Positions 1 to 15,462 of a stretch of DNA of 64,000 bases are shown here, in pieces. Numbering within the stretch: the first letter of the stretch is position 1; each line of letters opens with the position of its first letter. The position numbers were made by a program, and so were the translations under genes. The DNA is from Brugia malayi (lineage: Eukaryota > Nematoda > Chromadorea > Rhabditida > Onchocercidae). Location of the stretch: positions 15,124,721 through 15,188,720 of the forward strand of contig NW_025062479.1 in the NCBI RefSeq assembly GCF_000002995.4, in the 5' to 3' direction. A model generated the notes under the pieces. That model saw only the letters and a program-made list of their open reading frames with translations, ran no database searches and was not told the DNA's origin.

Positions 1-779
1 ATGTCTGATGATTATGCAATGCTTTGCATTCAAACTCGTCTTCGTATGGAAATTGACAATCAGGTAATATAATACTGCTACAGTATTAACAAAATGAATA
101 AGCAGGAGTTTGAGAGGAAGTGACAGGAAGAGGGAGTGTATACACCTGTCATTTGTACTATATAATTTGATAACGAAGTTGGCGAGTATTTTTACATGTG
201 AAGTGATTGTCACTAGGAAGTAGTGGTTACGCTTCTGATATCTTACATTATTAACCGGATAAGGTGGTTCCACTTAAGCCACATCGTATATTATCGTATT
301 AAGAGTATAGGATATGAAACAATAACGTATCAGAAATTCTCCAGCAATAATTTTTGTAAATTTATTTCACTGTTCAACTTCTCTTTAATCTTCAATGAAC
401 ATTTGTATTTGTACATGCTGTTTACGAATTTAACTAAAACAAATACATTTTTAAAATTTCAAGACTTGCAGTATTACCATATTGATAATTTTAACTTTGT
501 GAGGTTGATAACAGTATTAGTTTTAACAAAATATTAAATTCAGTTAAAAAAAAATTACTATTTCAATCAATGAATGCAGATAATAATGTTTCAGTCTCAA
601 AGGAAATCTAAGTGATAAGGATAACTATTGCAATTGTAAATAGTTTGTTTTTACAGATTCAACATTATCAGCAAAAATTTAAAGAATTTCAACCGCAAAT
701 GCATAAAAAGAAGTCAAAACTATTGTATACAGTATTCAGTGTGAAATCTGTAAAATATGATGCTGAAAAGATAATGTAA
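1..779 (+). CDS. Small hydrophilic protein, unrecognised, possibly 5'-truncated
   Basis: Two exons can be joined in frame: 1-63 (ATG at the first base, then a gtaata donor) and 657-779 (after a ttttacag acceptor, ending TAA). The product would be 61 residues, lysine/glutamine-rich (for example IQHYQQKFKEFQP and MHKKKSKLL), with no signal peptide or membrane segment. I do not recognise a family. Because the window starts exactly at this ATG, the methionine may be internal and the gene may begin further left, so this could be only the C-terminal end of a larger protein. A different frame of the first exon is also open. The stop lies about 350 bp before the next gene on the same strand, a spacing compatible with a nematode operon. 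Confidence 0.4.
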
Positions 780-1120
780 ACATTTGTATGGACTGCACTT
801 CTCCTCTTAACACATTCTATTTTCTCAGCCCTTTCTGCATTTTCTTTTCAATCCTAATTAGACAAATTATTAGGTAAAATAAGTAATACTTTTGATCTAA
901 TCTAAAACTACTTATTAACTGTTAATCTTTATTTATTAAATATTAAATTTAATGCAAGCAATGATTTCATCTTCCTTTCATTCATTCAGTTATGTGTGTA
1001 AGCAGATTTAAGTGATAATTTCTTATCACAGATAAACTGTTTTCATATTTCTCAACTAATAAAACTTTTGAAAAGTCATTAAATGTGTTTATTTTATTTA
1101 TAAATGATTGACACAATAAT

Positions 1121-1138
1121 TATTATTTCAGTGATTTT
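1121..1138 (+). other. Probable trans-splice acceptor
   Basis: The tract tattatttcag ends at 1131, seven bases before the ATG at 1139. The tract sits about 350 bp after the preceding stop. There is no need for an upstream coding exon, because the frame starts cleanly at this ATG. This fits an SL-type trans-splice site of a downstream operon gene, but no spliced leader can be seen in genomic sequence, so it is inference. Confidence 0.4.
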
Positions 1139-2255
1139 ATGGCTACTATTTCTGCCTATGTTCTTTTACCATTGATAACATATCATTATATAAACAGATT
1201 ATCAGCTAAAAAATATGCGTGGAATGATATAATACTGCGACACGTGTTACTTACACTTGCTATGATTGAAGTAAGAAATGGCATCCAAGAATATTTAAAT
1301 ATGTATATACAACTAATGAGGCTAATAGCTTATATATGAAACTTTTATTAAATAAATTACTTGTAGGGTTTATTAACAGGATATGCACTCTCGAATCGTA
1401 CACTTCATAGTTTGCCACCATTTACCGCATTGACACCATGTTTTATTGGTATTATTGCCCCACTGATTCAATCAACATTAAGAAAGTAATATTTTGTTCT
1501 ATTTCGATTAAAATGGATAACTTTTTTCTGATGTAAACATATTTCGATTCTACTGCTACTGTTATTATTACTAGTACTAGGTGTGATAATCAAAGTGGCT
1601 ATTTAAAAAAAGAAAAAAGCAAGTAAGTTTTTTATTATTTTTAAAGATAAGTAACAAAGAAAGAAAGGAAGTAAAGTCTTTTTTTCTTTTGTTTTTAAGT
1701 GACTATTCATTGTTATTCGTAATTACAACCGGTGGTAGTTTTTCTGGCCATATACTAATTGGAATGCTGTTTGGTTTAACTTTTCCTTATATACTTTTGG
1801 TTATTTTTTATACAGCAATTGAATTTATCACATTACAGTTATTAACTGCAGATAATGATGAAAATATGGTTTGTATATTAATCCAATTAATTAAACACTT
1901 CTTAATTAGATTTTCATCTTTTTCTTACTATCTTTGTACAAGACTTTTTCCCAGAAATTTTTTTTTAACGTAAAAACGAATTAAAAAATTAAAGAAAAAT
2001 TAATTAACACTTGAGGATTGAAATAATTAGGTTGTAATAGAACTAATTAATCAAATCGTCGAAGAATGATGGTGGCATAATTTTATGATAATTAATTATC
2101 ATCTTACATTATTATACATACCATTTCATTTATTTAATAATTTAATGATGACGTAAAAATTACAGGTATTCACGCATATCTATCAACTTTCTATTCTTTA
2201 TTTTTCATTATTGGCAGAATCTTTTGTGTACAAATTATTTGGCAGAAAATTATAA
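1139..2255 (+). CDS. Multi-pass membrane protein, possible divergent Bax inhibitor-1 (TMBIM) relative
   Basis: Exons 1139-1270, 1367-1485, 1700-1868 and 2166-2255 join in phase to about 169 residues. Six hydrophobic segments are visible: residues ~2-20, 35-57, 65-85, 90-112, 115-135 and 143-162. The order of features recalls BI-1/TMBIM6: a G-L-L-T-G-Y-A-L helix, a short loop with P-P-F-T-A-L, a late helix ending in T-L-Q-L-L, then an acidic turn (TADNDEN) before the last helix. BI-1 proteins act as ER/Golgi calcium-leak and anti-stress proteins and are about 230 residues with seven helices. This protein is shorter and lacks the typical conserved aspartate pair, so the assignment is weak. It could also be an unrelated nematode membrane protein. 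Confidence 0.5.
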
Positions 2256-3617
2256 CATAATAATATTTCAATTTGATTAATAAAAAATGAAAAAGAAGGA
2301 AAAGAAAGAAATGAATATATAAAAATACATCGCTCAATTATACATTTGTTTAATTCTATGAATTTCATTTTAAATTAATTTCAAAAAAAAAAAAAAAATG
2401 AAGTATTTTCAACATAAAATTGTCATTGAAATAACAAAAATATGTTCAAGAAATAGTGATAGAAGAAGAAATGGCTGAATTGTTATCTTTTAATTGCTTA
2501 TAGTTTTAAATGTAAAACATTGATATGAAGTTTGTTAGAAATCGATTAGATAGTGATAAAAATGACAAGTTCATTCAACATTTTTAGAAGTTAAAATGAT
2601 AGGGAGACTTCTGTTAATTGCATGAAATTATATACTGTAAAGTCAAAGATTTGTTTGGAAAATTTTTATGAAATAGAGCATTAGGGAGATAAAAGAAGAC
2701 AAGGAAATAATACAAGATGGATAGTTGAAAAACAGAGGGTTGAAGGTCAACAGACTGGTAATTGAACAATACAAATGGAAGCTTTACTTTGCTAATAGAA
2801 ATGATAATTGAATGAATGTAATTAGAGAATGGAGATAAGGATATTGTAATGTAACCTTATTGTATTATCCAGTAAATTAGATGAAAATAGCACTCAATTC
2901 ACTATCTCTCCTCTAAAAGTTAATTAAATTTTCTCAATTGACATTTACTCTGATGAGCTTGCTTATCCAGTTAGTTAGTAATCGGACGGAATATGTTAGT
3001 GCAATAATGTTAGCTATATTTAATGGATAAGTTAGATTAGAATAAAATGAATGCTTTAGGCTAAAATATCTCATTGTGGTATTTATCTGCATAATTCCAA
3101 ATTTTTTCATATCTACTATTTCAGCTAAGTAAATAATGTGTTTATATAGGTAAATAGATTAAATTAGATCGGATAGATAGATAGATAATGATTATTGAAT
3201 TCATTCTTTTCTAACCAATTCTCCAATTCATTTATTTAGGTTTACTGTAGCATTCTAGAATAAATCTATTTGATGATATTGGTAGGACTCTCTCATTTTT
3301 TTGAGAGGAATGAAGAAAAGGAAAATAATAATGGTGTGTAGTAAGACTTTAAACGCAGATTAAATCTTGTCTTTTTGATATATCAGATACAGTTGTCATC
3401 CAATGATGACTGCTAACTCCACCCGCATTGTCGGGGGAATAAAGAATTGCTAAGAAAGGGATAAAAAGAGGATTTACTGCCAAACAATTTCTATCATATT
3501 ATTAAAGGATCCTACTGTAGTTGCAATAGCAGCAGCAGTTATAGCGTGGTGACTAGTCATAAAAGTGTTACTTGTGACATCATCATCATCATCATTATCT
3601 TTGACATCAACAATATC
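2256..3617. other. Intergenic, no gene seen
   Basis: AT-rich sequence between the membrane-protein gene and the PRDM14-like gene. It contains poly-A runs near 2385-2398, GATA-type short repeats near 3170-3190 (agatagatagata), and close to the next gene a slightly more GC-rich stretch with GCA and ATC trinucleotide runs (3525-3600) that is probably promoter and 5' UTR. No open frame with splice support was found on either strand. Confidence 0.6.
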
Positions 3618-7637
<4,020 letters not shown>

Positions 7638-7793
7638 ATTATTATCAATTGAAAAGAAAAAAATTATAAATAATATATCATTGTTTCATGTTAAGTTTTC
7701 CTTTTTTTCAATTAAATGTATGAAAAATGATAATAATTAGAAATAATACCTCTTTTACGTTGATTTACTTCTTATACCTTATTAAAAAAAATA

Positions 7794-8913
7794 TTATGAT
7801 ATATTTAATGGGCATTTATTATTGATATTATCAGGACATATGGCATTCCATAAATTGACTGCTTCTTGTTGTAATTGCACTGATAATTCAGTTGTGATAT
7901 TATCGATAAGCTGTTGAATTTTCACCAGTGGAAAATCCATATTTTGTTGCAGTTTTAATATTTCAAAAAGAAATTTCTTAGCTTTAACAGTACCATTAAT
8001 ATTTTGAAGTCGTTTAGTAAGTATTTCATTTCGTTCATTTTCATAAATCATTTCTTCACCAATGAATTTATTGACTGATTCCTAAAATATATTAATATAT
8101 TTCAAATTAGATTTCAATTTCAATGCTAAGCAACATTTTTTTCACATTCTTCTCTTGCTTTCTTTCTCCCTCATTCGCTTATTTATAAGCAATTATTTTA
8201 ATTATCATTAATTTGTCAAAAAATTCTACGTAAAAAATTTCTACAAAATTAGTGTTCCATTGTTTGCTAATTTCGCATATTTTAATCACTGATCAATCAA
8301 AAAAAATTTTTTTAAAAGATCTGAATTTAATTTGTTGATAATCTTGCACAACTTTATTTGTTATTAATAATATAAAAATTAATAAAGAATAATTAATATT
8401 ATATGCTTAGCGACACTATTTCATTTTCAAATTGTAGCAATTTAATCCTTTATATATATAAACTTCAGATTTGTATTTAATTGAAATTATTCTCATTTTT
8501 TCTTCAATTTAATTTTAAATTAAAAAGTGAAATTTAGCAAATGAAATAATTAATAGTAGTATGCAATAAAGAGATGAAATAATTGATAATAATAATAAAT
8601 AATCAATAGGTGAAATAAAATAATAAATAATTAGTAAATGAGACAATCATAATAAATAACTTACCAAAATGTTATATTTTCTACCAAATTTTTGTAACAT
8701 ACAATGAAACTGACATCTGGAAATATTTGTTTGTTCCTCATACAAATTACAGTAATCCTCTGTCCCATTTCGTGATAAATTCCATACAAAGGGTGGAAAA
8801 TTTTCAACTTCCAATTGATCACATTTTGATTTCCAACCATCACATGTAAATAGGTGGCACAGCATAGCAAACAATAGCAATACCATTAATCTCACAACAT
8901 AATTTATATTCAT
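7794..8913 (-). CDS. Secreted protein, SXP/RAL-2 (DUF148)-like
   Basis: Two exons on the minus strand, 8665-8913 and 7794-8081, joined in phase 0 across a gtaagt...ttttag intron, give 178 residues. Residues 1-25 form a signal peptide (hydrophobic VVRLMVLLLFAMLCHLF). The mature part starts with a cysteine-containing stretch and the PPF motif that often opens SXP/RAL-2 domains, then an all-helical pattern: a TNISRCQFHCMLQKF helix, then later NGTVKAKKFLFEILKLQQN and a C-terminal amphipathic helix. Six cysteines follow the signal peptide. SXP/RAL-2 proteins are nematode-only, abundant secreted or surface antigens of parasites whose molecular function is unsettled. The match rests on layout rather than strong identity. 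A second candidate of the same family lies at 24.0-26.8 kb. Tail-to-tail with the PRDM14-like gene (156 bp apart). Confidence 0.55.
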
Positions 8914-11131
8914 TTCTCTAATTTCAATTCCTTCAATTCAATTTCAATATTTTAATTCCTACAGCGAAAAAAAAAAGCGAACACATGAGGAATATGAAAA
9001 TTATTGCATTAATTAGTCAATCATGAATTAATTTTCACCAATAAACCAAATTTTTTATTACTTGTTCTTTTCGTTTTGTTTTTCTTCTTCAAATTAAATC
9101 ATATTAATAAAAAAATTACCAACCAGAAAAAAGGGAAAAAGAATAAAACCAAAATAAATTTGTGCAAAATTTTGAATTGTTTCATTAATTTTTTTTAAAA
9201 AAAAATAGTCATTTACTGCTTCCCCCTTTTTTTTTCTTTCCCTCTTTCCCTGTACATTGTTTGAAGTAAAAAAAAATCAAAAGAAAAAAGCATGAAGTAT
9301 TTAAATAAATGGAAAATAAATTCAGCAAATAATACATACAGATTTTAAAGTAAACCAAATATGGCTGTCTTTTATAATAATTGAAATGTTAATGAACAAT
9401 CAATTATTTACCTGTTTGCAGTGCATTAGAAAAAATTGGAATTTCAATTAAAATCAAATTGAAAATGAGAAGGAAAAGAAACAGTTGAAATGCTATAGTT
9501 TAAAAAAGAGCAGTGCATCATGTGTTATTACATATAATTAAATGAGAGATTATCCGATCTGTTCAATTTTAGGCTACAATAATTTAGAATCAGTAATAAT
9601 TTCCCAATTTTAATCTTTTCATTTTGATGTTCCAATATGTCATCGATATTGAAAAGCTTTTGCTAGCTTATCCGGATTTATTTCCCAGTATTATTCATTT
9701 TTAGGATGTAAAAATTTTCAAAAAATTTCAATTTGATAAAATTTTCTTTTTTTACAGAGGAAATCTGAAATAATTTAAATCCGTTAATTTTAGGAAAAAA
9801 ATCGACACTTTTTTCTCATTTCGTTTATTATTTTAAATTTCTTTCTTTTTTTTTTTTGCTATTGAATTAGCATGATAAATTTAATGTTTGAAATACTTAA
9901 AGAAGATTTTATAAAAAAAGCCAATCTTAAATGAATTAATTTCATAAGAATATCCCATAGTTATTTCAAATTATTTTAAAATTCATTCATGCATATGTAT
10001 AAAGGAAAGAAATTGTATAAATCAAATTTGCTTATAAAAACTTTTTTAATTTCTTTTACTTTTTCAAAATATATGACCTTATTTCTGTTAAATGTTAAAT
10101 GGAAATTATCAAATTATATGTTAAAGTGAATAATTCATTTTACTCTAAAATTATTTCAGTAATGATCAGGAGTCAGATAAATTTACTGTTTAGATTTTTT
10201 TTTATAGATCAAATATAAAATAAAAAATTGTCTCGTTTTTTCACTTTGAAGATATGAAAAGAAATAAATAATTCAGAATTTTGAAAAAAAAAAAGCAATA
10301 ATAAAAATCGATGAAAATTTTTGTAATAATAATTAAAAAATTGGCAGATAAACGTCTTGAGAACATTTTTACGAAGCAGAAAAAATTCTTGAATTTGCTT
10401 TTTAATAATTGTCACAAAAATTTTGTTGAGAAGTTTAGAGAAGTTGCATTCCAACAAAAGAAATTATTCATTAATTAGCATAGATTTAGCAATGGAATTG
10501 AGAAAAAATTTTTAAACAAAATAATTTTGTTTATCTTTTCAGTCAGAGAATCACAACAACACATGATTTTTGAGCAAAAATAAATTTAATATAATTGATT
10601 TTTAATGAAGCGTTAGCGATTTCTTTTCCTGCAAAATTAAAATGTGTGATAGAAAATTATTATATTTAATATATTTTTCATTTTTACTGTTTTTTTTTTC
10701 CATTTTTTTCTGTTTTTATTAATTCTATTTTAACTTTGACTTTTTAATTGTTTGTTTATTTTGTATTTTTTGCAATTGTTTTCAACTTTATTTGTGTTTG
10801 CATAATTTTTCTTTTATTCCTCTCCTGTTTTCTATTATTTTCAATTCCGTTTTAAAAATTTTTTTATTCTTTTACTATTTTCATTGTATGTACTACAAGT
10901 TTCTCTGCGGCAATATTAGAATTAGAAAGAAGTTATTCATGCGATAATTTGTTGCAAAAAAAGAGGTAATGGTAAAAGATATTATATAATTAAATCTATA
11001 TAACAAATTTTTTAATCAATTAGTGCATAATGTCAGTGCATAATGCATTTTTCTTTTTCGATCAAAATATTTCTCATTCATAAATTAATTATAAATTAAA
11101 AAATAAAAATATTATAAGTTATTTGTAGGAA
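8914..11131. other. Intergenic, no gene seen
   Basis: Very AT-rich, with many poly-A/T runs and short homopolymer-driven open frames but no exon-like block with paired splice sites. It holds the head region of the SXP/RAL-2-like gene on the left and of the small + strand gene at 11132 on the right, so promoters of both should lie here. No known motif was recognised. Confidence 0.6.
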
Positions 11132-11588
11132 ATGATAGATAGTGGAACAGTCGTTGGTTGGTGTTCAATTCGAAATTTTCAACAAACAACAATTGCAATC
11201 ATTCCATATCTTTTACTAACATTATTATTTTCAATTATTTCAGTAACAGTATGCGGAAATAGATCACGGTAGTGAGGTTTTATTTATTATTAACATATCA
11301 TAATATTTATTATGAAGTTTTGAAATGGAATTAATTATGTGATAATATTTGAGCAAAAGATTATGATACATGATTTGAATAAGCTTTATAATTATAATTA
11401 GACCTAAAGATTAAAACATTTCAATGAATGAATATTACAGCGATGAATATCCAGAAAGTGAAGAATATTCATACATATCGAAATCAGAGGAAAATTATCA
11501 AAAGAATAAAGATATGCAGAAGATATGGTTAGAGTTAGCAGTTGACATGTGTCAACAATTGTCATCATTTTTGCTTATTTATTTGTAA
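11132..11588 (+). CDS. Small protein with hydrophobic N-terminal segment, unrecognised
   Basis: Exon 11132-11268 (ATG to ..CG, donor gtagtg) and exon 11441-11588 (acceptor ttacag, ending TAA) join in phase 2 and give 94 residues. Residues about 20-41 (IAIIPYLLLTLLFSIISVTV) are a strong hydrophobic segment that could be a long signal peptide or an anchor. It is followed by a hydrophilic acidic middle (DEYPESEEYSYISKSEENY) and a C-terminal amphipathic end with one cysteine. A tract ending in gtag lies four bases before the ATG and could be a trans-splice site. The layout would suit a small secreted or single-pass protein. I do not recognise it. The main doubt is the non-ideal donor. Confidence 0.45.
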
Positions 11589-12107
11589 AATCAAATTACA
11601 GCACCGATATAATTGAACATTTAAAAATTTGATCCCGTCAGAATATGCTATCACCAATATGACTGATAATCGATAACTGAAAAATACTCCTTCACTTTAT
11701 TTGATCTTTAAAGTGAATTCTTTTTGTCCTTGTACCGTTCTATCATAAATTTAGTTCAAACTTGAAATCCACAATTTTTTAATGTGGATTTTTTCTTTAG
11801 CGTGAATCCAGATACAAGTATATTCTAAATTTCATTTGATTTTAAAAAAGAAATATACAATCTTAAAATTTCATAAATTAATGAAGAAATATGGCTGGTC
11901 AATGAATTCAGTTGATCTCAATTTTACAAAAAAAGGAAAAAAACCCCCAGTAACGACTCACTCTTAAAAAATGAAACAATAATTACCTCACGTAATTAAT
12001 AATTTTTGCTAGTTAACTCACGCCCATATTAATTCTTGCTAACTCACACCTCTGTACTGTTATGTGTCACATTAGTGTTTGATTCTGAAAATGATGTGCA
12101 TTTTAGC
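11589..12107 (+). other. Intergenic, no gene seen
   Basis: AT-rich spacer of about 520 bp between two small + strand genes, ending in a ttttag acceptor at 12106 directly before the next ATG. A preceding candidate acceptor (cacattag, ending 12075) would extend the same frame upstream, but no start or exon partner is evident. Confidence 0.5.
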
Positions 12108-12603
12108 ATGCAAAAGCTACCAGCACCAATATCTATAACAAGTGTCCCAATAGAAAAAGATGTTCAAATTCCTGAATCTGTTATCACTGAAGAAATCTTT
12201 GTTCCTATTGGGAAATCATCAAGGTAAAAGCAAATGAACCTTTCAAAAATTATTTTAATACAACTTTAAAATTTTCGAATGCCCACAAATCAGAAGGAAG
12301 AAAATAGCGAAAACTATCTGTTTCCTCTTTTTTTTAAAGCTTTATATTATGTATGTATCATTAATTTCATAATGAAAATATCGATAGGACGATATTTAGT
12401 CATAAAAGCCGAGTTGTTAGAGAAAAGCGTTAATTTTCAGAGATCCTTTACCTTCAAAAGGTGTAATGACTGCAAATAGGAATAAAATAACAGCACAAAC
12501 TGGAACACCCCATACAAGAATACCGACAGGTATACGATTTACGGAGGAGCGACACCGATCACGTACGATCAGTATTTTCAATGAGCAGAAACCAGAGAAA
12601 TGA
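12108..12603 (+). CDS. Small basic protein, unrecognised
   Basis: Exon 12108-12223 and exon 12441-12603 join in phase 2 (donor gtaaaa, acceptor ttttcag), giving 92 residues. The ATG follows a ttttag acceptor by one base, as expected for a trans-spliced nematode message. The N-terminal half is rich in proline, isoleucine and acidic residues (PISITSVPIEKDVQIPESVI). The C-terminal half is basic and Ser/Thr-rich (HTRIPTGIRFTEERHRSRT), with possible basophilic kinase sites. There is no signal peptide or membrane segment. The stop is only 98 bp from the stop of pas-1 on the other strand, so the two 3' UTRs probably overlap. No family recognised; disordered regulatory protein is a guess. Confidence 0.45.
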
Positions 12604-12701
12604 ATATGCATTGTAATTCAACACCATGCATTATATGAAATATCTTATTTCTAAGAAATTTAAATGAACATATGGATAATAAATAATTAACAAAATGTTT
12701 C

Positions 12702-14702
12702 TCAGTCTCTTTCAGCGATAGCGTTCAAATGATGATCAACCTCTGTATTTGGCAGTTTCCTGAAAATATCTTCTTAAACATGAAACATAATTCTGCGACC
12801 CATTCTTGATTTCTTTTTTCTTTTTTGGTCCTCACCATCTCAAGTTATTCTCATGTTTTACTTCGCCAGTATTTCAGTACCTGAATTTTTTGTTATCTTT
12901 TGTAACAACGGCAACCTCAACTTCTGATGCCTTTAAATCAACGCCCAAGGATGATTGCAAACATTCAAGAGCTAACTGAAAATAGCAGAGTTACTGATGT
13001 TACTTTCAAATAAATTTAAGCAGATGATCATAGCTAATATTTTCAAAAAAAAAAAAAAAAAAAAAAATATTATAGATAGCTAAGTCCAACTAATAAAGTA
13101 ACTAAACAAATGCACATTTACAACAACATCACTCTATTCGATTATCAATGAAATAACTTTTATAACTGACATTACGCTCTTATCTATTTTTGTAACATGG
13201 TAGAACATACCTGCACTGTACCTTCGTAATCGTAATCAGTTTTTTTCTTGAGCTTTTTCTCCAGAAAACTATTTGCAGGTTGTTGTTTTACACCAACACC
13301 AACACCACGCATTCCTCGATAATAACCAGCTGGATCTACGCGAAATATCTGAGGTCCCTCCTCATCATCATATGAGATCAGCAGCATAACTATAATCATT
13401 AAGCTATTATTAAATCTATACAGACCAAAATAATTATTTCATTTATTTGATGAAGCTATTGCACATTACATGTTTCCAACATATTATATGTTGCTTAGAT
13501 TATCTATATACATTCCAAAAATATAGCGATAAAAATGGAAACTGGCAATAAAATTATTAGAAACAATAGAATAATGCGTTACATGAGAAATAAATTTCTC
13601 AATTTCTTTACATTTACATCAAAATGAAATGATGTCCATATATGCCTAAGAAATTAATCTAATTTAACAGTCACATACCACAACCCAATGAACGTAACTC
13701 AGCATTCTGAGTATAATACTGATTGAGATCAGCCATTCTCTTACTAAGCTGCTCTACCGACATGTTGTAACCATTCTTGTACTTCCATTCCGCTGCTTCT
13801 ATTTGAGCTCGTTTCACTTGGAATTTACTATCCGCTTAAAAAATGCGATTTAATGTGGGATAGTGTATCAGTGTTTTGTAACATATTCAAAATTTTTATG
13901 AGATTTGTTTTACCGACGGATACCATGACTGTCAACCTTATTATTCCTAAATAATGCAATTCCCAGCAACATTACCGTCAAATTATTTACATGCAAATCT
14001 ATAGAAACTTTCCACTTATGCATCCTAATCTAGGATCATGAAGATGAATCAAAACATACGTATCATTCCCACCATTGCACAGCCAATCGTTGGCGTTAAT
14101 TGATACAAACTTGTCACAGAATCTGCCACAATCAGCTTATCCTTAAATCGATAGAAATGGCACAACTATATATTTTTAAGCACCAGGTATGAAAATACAA
14201 GAAAATTATAAGACGAAATAACGAACAAAATCAATTTTATTGTTGCATTCAGGTTTTTTGGCACTCAACCGAAAGTGACGAAATGATAAATCCATGTATT
14301 TTCTTTTCCACATGATATCATACTACTGATTAGGTAGAAACACTACTATTAGATTTAATAATAAAGCTTTCAAAATTTTCATAAAACAGCGACATATTTT
14401 ACTGACTATGAAGTGCACAAAAACTTACAGGTACACGTTTCTGTACTGCGACAACAGCACAGTTGACACCTTTTACACCGACAGCTGTCAAATTCGTTGA
14501 ATTTATCGCTTTGAAAGCATATTCTAAAATTGAAGGCCAAAATGATGAATATGCATTAATAGACCACTAAAAGCTAATTACACAAATTAATCTATTACAC
14601 ATATCTAAATTATAGAAATACCTTACCAACTTGGTACACTCTTCCCTCTGGAGAGAAGATTGTAATATGACGATCGAAGCCTGCACTGCTTCCACGCGAC
14701 AT
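12702..14702 (-). CDS. pas-1: 20S proteasome subunit alpha-1 (PSMA6 type)
   Basis: Seven exons (14627-14702, 14429-14523, 14060-14141, 13679-13834, 13211-13389, 12881-12975, 12702-12759) join in phase to 246 residues, exactly the length of human PSMA6. The N terminus carries the alpha-subunit signature ([20 protein letters not shown]). Further matches are the substrate-gate region [14 protein letters not shown], the [18 protein letters not shown] core, [10 protein letters not shown], and the C-terminal LNAIAERD. It forms part of the outer ring of the 20S core in cytosol and nucleus. Alpha subunits are not catalytic, so no N-terminal threonine is expected. The gene is complete and normal. It lies 760 bp downstream of ATAD5 on the same strand and tail-to-tail with a small + strand gene. 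Confidence 0.97.
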
Positions 14703-15462
14703 GTTGACCTCTGAAACGGTGCTACGCGCTTACCTCAATAGCATATGTCCATTTTTAACCGCCGTAAACACCGGTGGGCAGTTTTAAAATAGATTTAAAA
14801 CTAATAGAGATTCTTAGAGTTGTGATTGTCTACGAATGCATAAATGTATGATGTAAAGCAAAATACGGAAGTGCAAAAAAATCCTAAGCTTCATTTTTAA
14901 ATACTAAATCCACTTCAACACAATAGCTCAAAATATATTACATGAAATATATGGAAATGTTTTTAAAATTGTGCTTCACAGAACGAATATCGTTTTAGGG
15001 CTTTTGAAAATAGGATAATTAAAATAAATATTATGAAATGAGGAAATATGAGATGAATGGAATTAGACCGACCAATTCCAAAAAACCCTTTGAAAATTCA
15101 CTGAAATGTATTCTCGTTTTAAGCCAATATAGGTAACAAATTGTGTTTGTATGTAATGAATATGAGTCAAAGAGCAGACTTTCACAATATGAAAAACTCC
15201 ATTCAGTGATAAAATATATTTACTGCACTAATACATAGCACTATAAAGTTACATAAAAATCGAATGCAATCATTGAGAAAGGACCAAATTGGTAAATAAA
15301 TAATAAGTTTAGATAGGATCATCAAAATAACTATTTAGAATGTCTTAGAAACAGCATACTTTTATGTTATTAAATTGAAACTTGATCATGATTTTCTAAT
15401 TTCAATTTAAAATGATCGTTCTCACAAATTCTAGGAGAAGCTGCATACACTCGCAAAAGAGA
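14703..15462 (-). other. Spacer between ATAD5 3' end and pas-1
   Basis: About 760 bp holding the ATAD5 3' UTR and the pas-1 promoter or trans-splice region. No open frame or RNA gene was recognised. The spacing is rather long for a tight operon but does not exclude one. Confidence 0.5.
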
